From positions 1-20,920 of IMG/VR virus record IMGVR_UViG_3300018476_000046: 20,920 bases of DNA; one strand, 5' to 3'. This document shows positions 1 to 4,229 of the stretch, piece after piece. The translations under genes were made by a program, and so were the position numbers. Source of the DNA: a virus. Each line of letters begins with the position of its first letter. Within the stretch, counting starts at the first letter, position 1. The notes below the pieces were generated by a model. It was not told the origin of the DNA. It was given only the letters and a program-made list of their open reading frames with translations, and ran no database searches.

Positions 1-38
1 GCCCCCGGAATCAGGGATTATTGTTCTCCTCTTCTCCT

Positions 39-114
39 GGAGAGGGAGGGAGAGGGTCCGTACGGAGAGGGAGGGTGGGTACGGAGAGGGAGGGTGGGTA
101 CGGAGAGGGAGAGA
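39..114 (+). repeat. G-rich 19-bp tandem repeat
   Basis: Two exact 19-base units (TACGGAGAGGGAGGGTGGG) sit at 61-79 and 80-98. A third, partial copy starts at 99, and a degenerate G-rich copy lies upstream at about 39-60. The junction at 57-66 is a perfect 10-bp palindrome, TCCGTACGGA. The plus strand carries many GGG runs separated by one to three bases, so it could form a G-quadruplex. The repeat lies just upstream of the secreted-protein gene and may be regulatory, but no function is shown by the sequence. Confidence 0.85.
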
Positions 115-164
115 AGCCCCGTAGTTGTACTCTGACCCGGACAACCGTCAACGGAGGGAATACA

Positions 165-596
165 GTGCGACGATGGCTCAGTGTGTCCGTGGTCCTGGCG
201 GCAACCGTGGGCACGTTCCTGGTAGCCGGGGCTAGTCCCGCCTCAGCGAGGGTCCTGAACTGCACCAGCGGTGACTTCGCCACGATTAGCTGGAACCAGG
301 GAGGGTCCAACTGGGGCCGAGCCAAGTTCTGCGGTGAGATCGGTGGCAGCTACAAGGTCATGACCGATGACATCCTGACGGACGGCCACTGTGTGCACGG
401 TGAGGTGTACCAGAACGGGTCCTGGAGCTTCGTCCAGGGGTCCGAGTCCTGCGGGCCGGTGAGTGGACCGACGCCGTGGAGCTTCGGCAACTACACCACC
501 ACCGAGGTACGCCTGGTCCGGGGCGGTTCCAGCTGCGTCAACTTCGGTCCCTGCAACGGCGTCGGGACCAACTACTTCACGTTCCAGTGGGACTAG
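165..596 (+). CDS. Secreted small protein with Sec signal peptide
   Basis: I chose the GTG at 165 because GGAGGG at 153-158 is a good ribosome binding site six bases upstream and because the protein then begins with a textbook signal peptide. The peptide has two Arg, a hydrophobic stretch (LSVSVVLAATVGTFLVAG) and a cleavage site after ASA near residue 28. The mature part of about 115 residues has paired cysteines and many Gly, Ser and Trp, and it ends FTFQWD. This fits a small disulfide-bonded protein exported from the host cell. It resembles in style the small secreted proteins of Streptomyces, but I recognise no family and assign no activity. A phage-encoded exported protein could act at the cell surface, for example in superinfection control; that is speculation. 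The upstream in-frame ATG at 21 reads through the tandem repeat and is unlikely to be the start. Confidence 0.8.
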   Translation: MRRWLSVSVVLAATVGTFLVAGASPASARVLNCTSGDFATISWNQGGSNWGRAKFCGEIGGSYKVMTDDILTDGHCVHGEVYQNGSWSFVQGSESCGPVSGPTPWSFGNYTTTEVRLVRGGSSCVNFGPCNGVGTNYFTFQWD

Positions 597-605
597 GTGG
601 CGAGG

Positions 606-758
606 ATGCTGGCCAGGGTCAGGGGTCCCTGGTGCCCGGTCTGCAAGACCCGTCCTGGCCGGGACTGCCCCGACCACGGACGCAGCAAGCGAGCACAGCG
701 CTACCACGAGAACCACGAGTGGAAGGGGAACCCCTATGAGTCGTCACCCTGGTACTGA
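606..758 (+). CDS. Tiny zinc-ribbon-like protein (50 aa)
   Basis: This short ORF starts ten bases after the stop of the secreted-protein gene and in the same frame. A GTG at 597 directly after the TAG is an alternative start, giving 53 aa. The protein contains CPVC, then ten residues on CPDH, a Cys/His spacing that could bind one zinc ion. It is followed by a basic stretch (GRSKRAQRY). Its end overlaps the next gene by 23 bases, and the ribosome binding site of that gene lies inside it. No clear ribosome binding site of its own is visible, so translation would depend on coupling to the gene before. The Cys/His pattern and the packing support a real gene, but the length makes this uncertain and the function is unknown. 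Confidence 0.5.
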   Translation: MLARVRGPWCPVCKTRPGRDCPDHGRSKRAQRYHENHEWKGNPYESSPWY

Positions 759-966
759 GCACCTGCTCCAGTTCTTCACCTACGACCATCTGCCGCCACA
801 CCTCCAGTCGGTGTCCCGGTGGTCTGCCGAGATGGCGGACGCAATGGTCGAGACCCTGCCGGACGGACCGGAGCTTTCAGCAGGACTGCGTCACCTGCTG
901 GAGGCGAAGGACTGCTTCGTCCGGGCAGCGGTAGTACACTTCAGGTCTCAGGCGACCGAGAACTGA
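736..966 (+). CDS. Acb2/Tad1 hairpin-domain-like small protein
   Basis: The ATG at 736 is preceded by a strong GGAAGGGG ribosome binding site at 721-728 and gives 76 residues. The sequence shows FFTYDHLPPHLQSVSRW, a helical middle, LPDGPELSAGLRHLLEAK and DCFVRAA. The pattern F-x-Y...LPP.LQ...(30)...LR.LLEAKD..VRA is the one I associate with small phage proteins carrying the Acb2/Tad1 hairpin domain. Characterised members are sponges that bind cyclic nucleotide or gcADPR signals and so block CBASS or Thoeris defence. The family assignment is from remembered pattern, and the activity is inference. The gene lies in an accessory region of small ORFs just before a tRNA, which suits an anti-defence gene. 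Many relatives are known only as helical hairpin proteins without tested function, so binding should not be assumed. Confidence 0.6.
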   Translation: MSRHPGTEHLLQFFTYDHLPPHLQSVSRWSAEMADAMVETLPDGPELSAGLRHLLEAKDCFVRAAVVHFRSQATEN

Positions 967-986
967 TCAACCACGGTTAAGCCGAG

Positions 987-1010
987 TGCAGGGGACTGAT
1001 CACCCCTGTA
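987..1010 (+). other. Hairpin just upstream of the tRNA
   Basis: TGCAGGGG (987-994) pairs with CCCCTGTA (1003-1010), with one G-T pair and an 8-base loop, ending immediately before the tRNA. It has no T-run, so it is a weak candidate terminator for the small-gene operon or a processing element for the tRNA precursor. Confidence 0.4.
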
Positions 1011-1084
1011 GCCCCGGGTAGCTCAACTGGCAGAGCGTCCACCTTCGTGTGGAGGGTTGGGGGTTCGACTCCCTCCCCGGGGCC
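1011..1084 (+). tRNA. tRNA-like gene, isotype uncertain, 6-base anticodon loop
   Basis: A cloverleaf folds well. The acceptor is CCCCGGG (1012-1018) with CCCGGGG (1076-1082), the D stem GCTC/GAGC (1021-1024, 1033-1036), and the T arm GGGGG-TTCGACT-CCCTC. The best anticodon stem is TCCAC (1038-1042) with GTGGA (1049-1053), but this leaves only six loop bases, CTTCGT, instead of seven. A weaker register pairs CCACC with GGAGG around one A-A mismatch and gives a normal seven-base loop TTCGTGT with anticodon CGT (Thr). G1011 and C1083 could form the extra G-1:C73 pair typical of tRNA-His, yet no GTG anticodon fits. No CCA is encoded. It may be a decaying or unusual tRNA. Its 3' end abuts the stop codon of the opposing gene at 1085. 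Confidence 0.7.
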
Positions 1085-1228
1085 TCAGTGCAGCAGCCAT
1101 TCCCATGCCTGAACAGTCACTGCGACCACGCACAGCAGCGTGGCACCGAAGAGGCAGTAGACCATGATGAACTGACCCCGGTCCAGGTCTGTGAACTCCT
1201 CAGGGAAGTCGTCATCATCCGGGTTCAC
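1085..1228 (-). CDS. Small single-pass membrane protein (47 aa)
   Basis: This ORF starts at a GTG (1226-1228) that overlaps the stop of the upstream minus-strand gene by four bases (GTGA), the same junction used throughout this operon. The protein has an acidic N-terminus (NPDDDDFPEEFTDLDRG) followed by one hydrophobic helix (about residues 20-40, MVYCLFGATLLCVVAVTVQ) and a short Trp-rich tail. It is a small membrane protein of unknown function and the last gene of the minus-strand operon. Its stop codon ends one base from the converging tRNA gene. The coupled start and clean membrane segment argue that it is real. Confidence 0.7.
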   Translation of the reverse strand: MNPDDDDFPEEFTDLDRGQFIMVYCLFGATLLCVVAVTVQAWEWLLH

Positions 1229-1479
1229 GGCTCATGTGGTCCTGTCGTCTGGCGACCGAACACAGTCACACCGTGAAGTGGCTCAGCCCCCTTGGTACCG
1301 TGCCAGAGGTGTGCCAGGTCGTGGATTGTCATCACCCTCCAGTACACCTCTTCCACCCGCAGCAGGACGTTCCTGAACAGGACCAGGTCGCCACGACGAG
1401 GGGCAGCCACGCTGCGGTAGGTACCCAGCTGCGTCTCACTGTCAGTCTGGTCGTAGACGGTTACTTCGATCTCGGTCAC
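1225..1479 (-). CDS. Hypothetical protein (84 aa), small beta-rich phage protein
   Basis: The GTG start at 1477-1479 overlaps the stop of the DUF6221-like gene and has a GGGAGGA ribosome binding site four bases upstream on the minus strand. The protein begins TEIEVTVYD and contains PRRGDLVLFRNVLLRVEEVYWR, a pattern of alternating beta strands seen in small phage proteins that hold a compact beta barrel. Later residues DLAHLWHGTK contain two His. I do not recognise a named family. It is the third of four overlapping minus-strand genes and is probably co-translated with its neighbours. Confidence 0.7.
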   Translation of the reverse strand: MTEIEVTVYDQTDSETQLGTYRSVAAPRRGDLVLFRNVLLRVEEVYWRVMTIHDLAHLWHGTKGAEPLHGVTVFGRQTTGPHEP

Positions 1480-1928
1480 CAGTCCTCCCGGTAGTCAGGG
1501 TGCGTGCTCCACATGGATGCCATGTCGTACAGCATGCACCTCATGACAGCCCGCAGGTGGGAGTCGGGTGGTTCGTCCGTCAAGCGCTCAAGTATCAGGC
1601 GCAGTCCCCGGACCTGACGTAGCACCTGCGCGGGGTCATGACGGACAATGTGCTGTGCGGTCGGCAGCATGGTGCTGGACCGTCCGGTCATGATGCTGCA
1701 CACCTGGCCCTTGGGCTGGTCTGAGTAGACGTGGGAACCTTCAACCTCGTAGGTGTACGGGTACACGGTGCCGTCACTGACGGCGGAGGCGAAGATGTCC
1801 GCTATACCCAGGGGTCCCCGGTCCACCTGTGTCGTCCTACCCACGCCCCAGGTAGCGGCATCTAGCAGGACTGCGGTTTTCTCGGTCTCGTGCAGCCTCG
1901 CCTCTATGAACGCGATGACCTGCCTCAT
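1476..1928 (-). CDS. DUF6221-like protein
   Basis: The 150-residue product opens with MRQVIAFIEARLHETEKTA. It carries HDPAQVLRQVRGLRLILER in its second half and ends WSTHPDYREDW. The order of an N-terminal FI.ARL.E.E segment, a D-P-A-x-V-L-R-x-V helix and a terminal HPDYRE.W signature matches what I know of DUF6221, common in Streptomyces and their phages. The function of that family is unknown. The gene overlaps both neighbours by four bases and so is translationally coupled. This family is one of the better clues in the window that the host is an actinomycete. Confidence 0.75.
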   Translation of the reverse strand: MRQVIAFIEARLHETEKTAVLLDAATWGVGRTTQVDRGPLGIADIFASAVSDGTVYPYTYEVEGSHVYSDQPKGQVCSIMTGRSSTMLPTAQHIVRHDPAQVLRQVRGLRLILERLTDEPPDSHLRAVMRCMLYDMASMWSTHPDYREDW

Positions 1929-2212
1929 GGCATCTCTCTTCTGACTGCGGTACGTGCCAACCGGGCAATAGTGGGATACAGGTCAGGCATGGCGAGACAG
2001 GCTGAGATCACACTGGACAGGACGACCGAGTCGGCCGGCGGCGGGGTGAAGTGGTCACCGGCTCGTACGTTTGCCATGACGGCTACCTCACGGACCAGGT
2101 CCCTCTCCCGTGGGGTCATACAGGCCAGGACCGAGGCAGCCTCACGACTGCGTGCCTCGTCACGGTCACTCAGGTACTGGAGGAGCTGCTGGCTCAGGCT
2201 TGGGTGTGTCAC
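1925..2212 (-). CDS. Conserved actinophage hypothetical protein (95 aa)
   Basis: The frame is open further upstream, to 2344. I place the start at the GTG at 2210-2212 because anything longer would run antisense through the divergent plus-strand gene at 2231. No strong ribosome binding site is visible for any start, so the start is uncertain. The protein contains MTPRERDLVREVAVMANVR and then CLAMPDLYPTIARLAR, two segments I associate with a small helical family recurring in Streptomyces phages next to DUF6221-like genes. Its function is unknown. It is the first gene of the minus-strand operon and overlaps the next gene by ATGA. A promoter would have to lie in the 18-bp gap at 2213-2230 or inside the plus-strand gene. 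Confidence 0.65.
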   Translation of the reverse strand: MTHPSLSQQLLQYLSDRDEARSREAASVLACMTPRERDLVREVAVMANVRAGDHFTPPPADSVVLSSVISACLAMPDLYPTIARLARTAVRREMP

Positions 2213-2230
2213 TGGTGTATCGTACCATCC

Positions 2231-2431
2231 ATGATGACACCGGTGCTGTACCCAGGCGACAGGGTCCACCTGGCCATTTTTGCCAAGACGCAGGTGCAGG
2301 TGGACGGGTTCCTCCGCACCCTGACGAAGGAGTACCAGGGTCACGGGGTCGAGGTAGTGGCCTGGGACCTGATAGTCACTGCCTCACCTGAGCCCACTCG
2401 GGTGCTTGCGGTGTTCCGGGCCGCCCCGTGA
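2231..2431 (+). CDS. Conserved hypothetical protein (66 aa)
   Basis: ATG codons at 2231 and 2234 are possible starts; neither has a clear ribosome binding site. The product reads TPVLYPGDRVHLAIFAK, a helical segment VDGFLRTLTKEYQGHGVEVV, and a strand ending TRVLAVFRAAP. The GDRVHLAI start and closing AVFR strand match a short alpha/beta phage family I have seen in Streptomyces phages, with no known function. Its stop overlaps the next GTG start by four bases, making it the first of three coupled plus-strand genes. It is divergent from the minus-strand operon with only an 18-bp gap. Confidence 0.65.
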   Translation: MMTPVLYPGDRVHLAIFAKTQVQVDGFLRTLTKEYQGHGVEVVAWDLIVTASPEPTRVLAVFRAAP

Positions 2432-2667
2432 CCGCCGACGAGATACAGGCGTTCCGGCTGGCATGGGATGCGTTCAACCACTCCGGGCAGCATGAGTGCC
2501 AGTACCACAAGTCAGACTTCGGCTACCTGGGGTGGACCGGTCACCCGAACGTGTCCGAGCCACGGTGCGGCAGCTGCCGGCAGCCGTGGCGTGTGACCCG
2601 CGCGGTCGCGGCCATCGCTCACGCCATGGATGGAAGGGTGCTCCGACTGGGTACAGAGGAGGAATGA
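2428..2667 (+). CDS. Small protein with zinc-binding-like Cys/His cluster
   Basis: The GTG at 2428 overlaps the preceding stop (GTGA). The 79-residue protein contains HECQYH near residues 22-27 and CGSCRQPW near residues 52-59. These Cys and His pairs are spaced as in a small zinc-binding fold. No catalytic motif is visible and I do not know the family. Its end overlaps the next ATG by four bases, and the ribosome binding site of that gene (GGAGG) lies within its last codons. Confidence 0.7.
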   Translation: MTADEIQAFRLAWDAFNHSGQHECQYHKSDFGYLGWTGHPNVSEPRCGSCRQPWRVTRAVAAIAHAMDGRVLRLGTEEE

Positions 2668-2792
2668 CAGTTCCTGTGATCCTGTACCTGGTGGCCACGG
2701 TGGCAGCGGCCGTGGAGACGTTCCAGTCACGCTCCTTCGGGTGGGGAGCGGTGACCTTCATCGCTGGCGGCCTTCTTGCCAGCTCCCTGTAG
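2664..2792 (+). CDS. Small membrane protein (42 aa)
   Basis: A GAGGAGG ribosome binding site is followed by ATG at 2664, overlapping the previous stop. The protein has a hydrophobic N-terminal half (VPVILYLVATVAAAVETF) and a second hydrophobic patch (VTFIAGGLLASSL) reaching the C-terminus. That suggests two short membrane helices or a hairpin. The excellent ribosome binding site and the stop/start overlap argue that this very short gene is real. Function unknown. The tRNA-fMet begins eight bases after its stop. Confidence 0.7.
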   Translation: MTVPVILYLVATVAAAVETFQSRSFGWGAVTFIAGGLLASSL

Positions 2793-2800
2793 GATGATGG

Positions 2801-2874
2801 TGCGGTGTAGAGCAGCTCGGTAGCTTGCTGGGCTCATAACCCAGAGGACGCTGGTTCAAATCCAGCCGCCGCTA
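2801..2874 (+). tRNA. Initiator-type tRNA-fMet (CAT)
   Basis: The cloverleaf is clear: anticodon stem CTGGG/CCCAG around loop CTCATAA with CAT at 2835-2837, T arm GCTGG-TTCAAAT-CCAGC, and D stem GAGC/GCTT. Three initiator hallmarks are present. Position 1 (T2801) and position 72 (T2873) do not pair while the remaining six acceptor pairs do. The anticodon stem has the GGG:CCC triplet. An A11:T24 pair lies in the D stem. The region around AGCAGC, GGTAGCT and GGGCTCATAACCC closely follows bacterial initiator tRNA. The discriminator is A2874 and no CCA is encoded. Host CCA-adding enzyme and formyltransferase would be needed for function. Confidence 0.9.
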
Positions 2875-2897
2875 CGCAGCTGTCGATGCTGTCACCT

Positions 2898-2927
2898 GGA
2901 CCCCGGTAGCCCTAACTGCCGGGGTCC
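2898..2927. terminator. Bidirectional terminator hairpin
   Basis: GGACCCCGGTAG (2898-2909) pairs with CTGCCGGGGTCC (2916-2927), with one G-T pair and a 6-base loop. It lies between the tRNA-fMet and the converging end of the minus-strand membrane gene, where a two-way terminator is expected. There is no long T-run on either side. The core stem GGACCCCGG recurs in the hairpin at 3975-4009. Confidence 0.7.
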
Positions 2928-2931
2928 GTCG

Positions 2932-3141
2932 TCACTTCTCCGCCGCAACGGGGACGGTCACGTCAGCCTGGCGTAGGGCTGCTGACAGTTCCTCGATCCT
3001 GGCCTCCATGCGGTCCTGACGGGAGTTCACCATCACATGGACCTTCTCTACCCTGGTCCGGACGATGAAGATCCCCACTGCCGTGACGAGGCCGGACAGG
3101 GCTGCGATCACCACACCTAGCGCTGTCAGCATGTCGCTCAT
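2932..3141 (-). CDS. Single-pass membrane protein with coiled-coil tail
   Basis: I start at the ATG at 3139-3141, which overlaps the methyltransferase stop as ATGA, rather than six codons earlier. The 69-residue protein has one membrane helix (residues 6-27, TALGVVIAALSGLVTAVGIFIV). After that come basic residues, the segment VEKVHVMVNSRQDRMEARI and a short amphipathic helix (EELSAALRQAD). The V-H-x-x-V-N-S motif followed by a coiled coil is shared by small actinophage membrane proteins often found near lysis genes. A holin-like role is possible but no endolysin gene is adjacent. It is the last gene of the minus-strand cassette. Confidence 0.75.
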   Translation of the reverse strand: MSDMLTALGVVIAALSGLVTAVGIFIVRTRVEKVHVMVNSRQDRMEARIEELSAALRQADVTVPVAAEK

Positions 3142-3689
3142 GGCGTAAGTGTGCCCCACTGTTCTGCCATGGCCCTGGCGATGCCCGGGAAGGAACGGGA
3201 GCGCTGCCTCGGGTCACGGTGCACGCGGGTCCATGGCGGCAGTCCCGGCGGACGCACCCAGGTCTCGGGCCTCAGGGGCTCCAGGCCGGACAGCCACAGT
3301 CCCACCAGCTTGTGGAACGGGTCACCGAACCACCACGGCTTGGCGTACTGGGTGGCCTTACGGATGTGGGTACCAATGGCACCGGGCGGGTTCTCGACCG
3401 CGATCCTGGCTATGGGGGCATGCAGCAGGTCACTGACGAGTTCCAGTGCCCTGGCACGCTGGCTCCCGGTCTCGTACCAGCGGGCAGAGTTAGCCAGGGT
3501 CAGGTACTGGCACGGAGGGAACGCCACCATCATGTCCCAGCCCTGGTCCAGGACCCCACGTACGTCTCCCTGTATGTGGGGTCCTGGACTCTCGGACGGT
3601 AGCAGGTCGCAGGAGACAGCGTCATGGCCGGCGGCGATGAAGGCGTCACGGGTGGTCCCGGAGAACTCGCAGCCGACCAGCACTCTCAC
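3138..3689 (-). CDS. DNA cytosine methyltransferase-like protein
   Basis: The GTG start at 3687-3689 gives 183 residues. The protein opens RVLVGCEFSGTTRDAFIAAG, the cofactor-binding loop of C5-cytosine methyltransferase-like proteins, followed by DAVSCDLLPSE. It carries FPPC at residues 57-60, the Pro-Cys motif whose Cys is the nucleophile in true C5 methyltransferases, and ENPPG at residues 99-103. It is far shorter than a full C5 enzyme and lacks an obvious target-recognition domain. Such short phage versions are widespread and usually unproven. It could modify phage DNA against restriction or be an inactive relative. It lies between a lipoprotein and a membrane protein gene, with a four-base overlap with the latter. 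Confidence 0.75.
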   Translation of the reverse strand: MRVLVGCEFSGTTRDAFIAAGHDAVSCDLLPSESPGPHIQGDVRGVLDQGWDMMVAFPPCQYLTLANSARWYETGSQRARALELVSDLLHAPIARIAVENPPGAIGTHIRKATQYAKPWWFGDPFHKLVGLWLSGLEPLRPETWVRPPGLPPWTRVHRDPRQRSRSFPGIARAMAEQWGTLTP

Positions 3690-3698
3690 CGGGTCAGG

Positions 3699-3944
3699 TT
3701 ACTTCTTCTTCTTCGGGTAGTGGTCGCCCACCTTGTAGCGGTCGTAGTCGCCTTCCTCCACCTTGACGCAGGTGCCGTTGTCAAAGAAGAGGTAGTACCT
3801 GCGTGAGAGCTTTCCGTTCTTGCGGCTGTCCTTGCTGGACACTGTGCCGCTGCCCTCCTTCTGGTCCAGGCACTTGTCCACGGGTTCGTCGCACCCGGCC
3901 AGCAGGGTGGCAGCAAGTGCCAGGGGTACTAGGAGCTTCCTCAT
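3699..3944 (-). CDS. Small predicted lipoprotein
   Basis: From the ATG at 3942-3944 the protein has a short lipoprotein signal peptide (MRKLLVPLALAATLLAGC) with lipobox LAGC and lipidated Cys18. The mature domain of about 60 residues has Cys25 and Cys59, which could form a disulfide, and ends in four lysines. It should be exported and anchored to the outer face of the host membrane, where phage lipoproteins can act in superinfection exclusion; no activity is shown by the sequence. It is first in the minus-strand cassette. An extended -10 element sits only seven bases before the ATG, so the message may be leaderless. The open frame extends far upstream, antisense to the terminase, but the signal peptide fixes this start. 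Confidence 0.8.
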   Translation of the reverse strand: MRKLLVPLALAATLLAGCDEPVDKCLDQKEGSGTVSSKDSRKNGKLSRRYYLFFDNGTCVKVEEGDYDRYKVGDHYPKKKK

Positions 3945-3951
3945 GCCCTGT

Positions 3952-3960
3952 ATTGTACCA
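3952..3960 (-). promoter_or_regulatory. Candidate extended -10 promoter for the lipoprotein cassette
   Basis: On the minus strand this reads TGGTACAAT, a TG-n-TACAAT extended -10 element seven bases before the ATG at 3944. No good -35 is visible; an extended -10 can work without one. Transcription would start at or next to the start codon. Confidence 0.45.
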
Positions 3961-3974
3961 CCAGACGCAGACAG

Positions 3975-4009
3975 AAGGACCCCGGCACCTTGTGGGCACC
4001 GGGGTCCTT
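3975..4009. terminator. Strong hairpin, probable terminator
   Basis: AAGGACCCCGG (3975-3985) pairs perfectly with CCGGGGTCCTT (3999-4009) around a 13-base loop, followed on the plus strand by CTCTATCT. Its inner stem matches the hairpin at 2898-2927. It lies just upstream of the lipoprotein promoter and may insulate the divergent units from each other. Confidence 0.6.
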
Positions 4010-4061
4010 CTCTATCTGCTACGTGGTAGCCGGGAGGCGGGCACGCAGTCGTGTCGTAGGT

Positions 4062-4185
4062 GGGCCAGGAGTGCGGGACACTCACACACTCCTGGCCCGT
4101 GGGGGCGGCACATAGCACCGGGTTCGCCGCCCCCCTGGTGTCCGACTGTTCGGAGCAGGTGGACACCGGAAGAGTAGCATACTCT
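4062..4185. other. Cluster of four inverted repeats in a non-coding spacer
   Basis: The non-coding stretch 3945-4229 holds, after the hairpin at 3975-4009, four more perfect inverted repeats. They are GGGCCAGGAGTG/CACTCCTGGCCC (4062-4073, 4087-4098), GGGGGCGGC/GCCGCCCCC (4101-4109, 4126-4134), GGTGTCC/GGACACC (4137-4143, 4161-4167) and AGAGTA/TACTCT (4171-4176, 4180-4185). The stems differ in sequence, so this is not a tandem repeat. I see no ORF with support here. It could be a set of terminators, a structured RNA, or a DNA site used in packaging next to the terminase gene. Confidence 0.75.
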
Positions 4186-4217
4186 CCGCCGGTCCGGGGA
4201 AATTGATCACGGTGTAG

Positions 4218-4223
4218 TACATT
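4218..4223 (+). promoter_or_regulatory. Candidate -10 element for the terminase operon
   Basis: TACATT lies six bases upstream of the terminase ATG at 4230, mirroring the spacing at the lipoprotein gene on the other side of the spacer. No ribosome binding site is visible upstream of this ATG, so a leaderless message is possible. No convincing -35 is present, so support is weak. Confidence 0.3.
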
Positions 4224-4229
4224 CGTGCC

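Noticed and set aside
995-1009. Possible shared promoter motif TGATCAC...TGTAG before the tRNA and before the terminase (4204-4216)
   Set aside because: The two copies differ in spacing and neither aligns with a convincing -35/-10 pair, so chance is likely.
1049-1276. Plus-strand ORF running out of the tRNA
   Set aside because: It begins inside the tRNA and is opposite the coupled minus-strand genes, with no protein features.
2051-2230. Upstream in-frame extension of the plus-strand gene at 2231
   Set aside because: It would lie antisense to most of the minus-strand gene 1925-2212, and the recognisable protein begins at the ATG at 2231.
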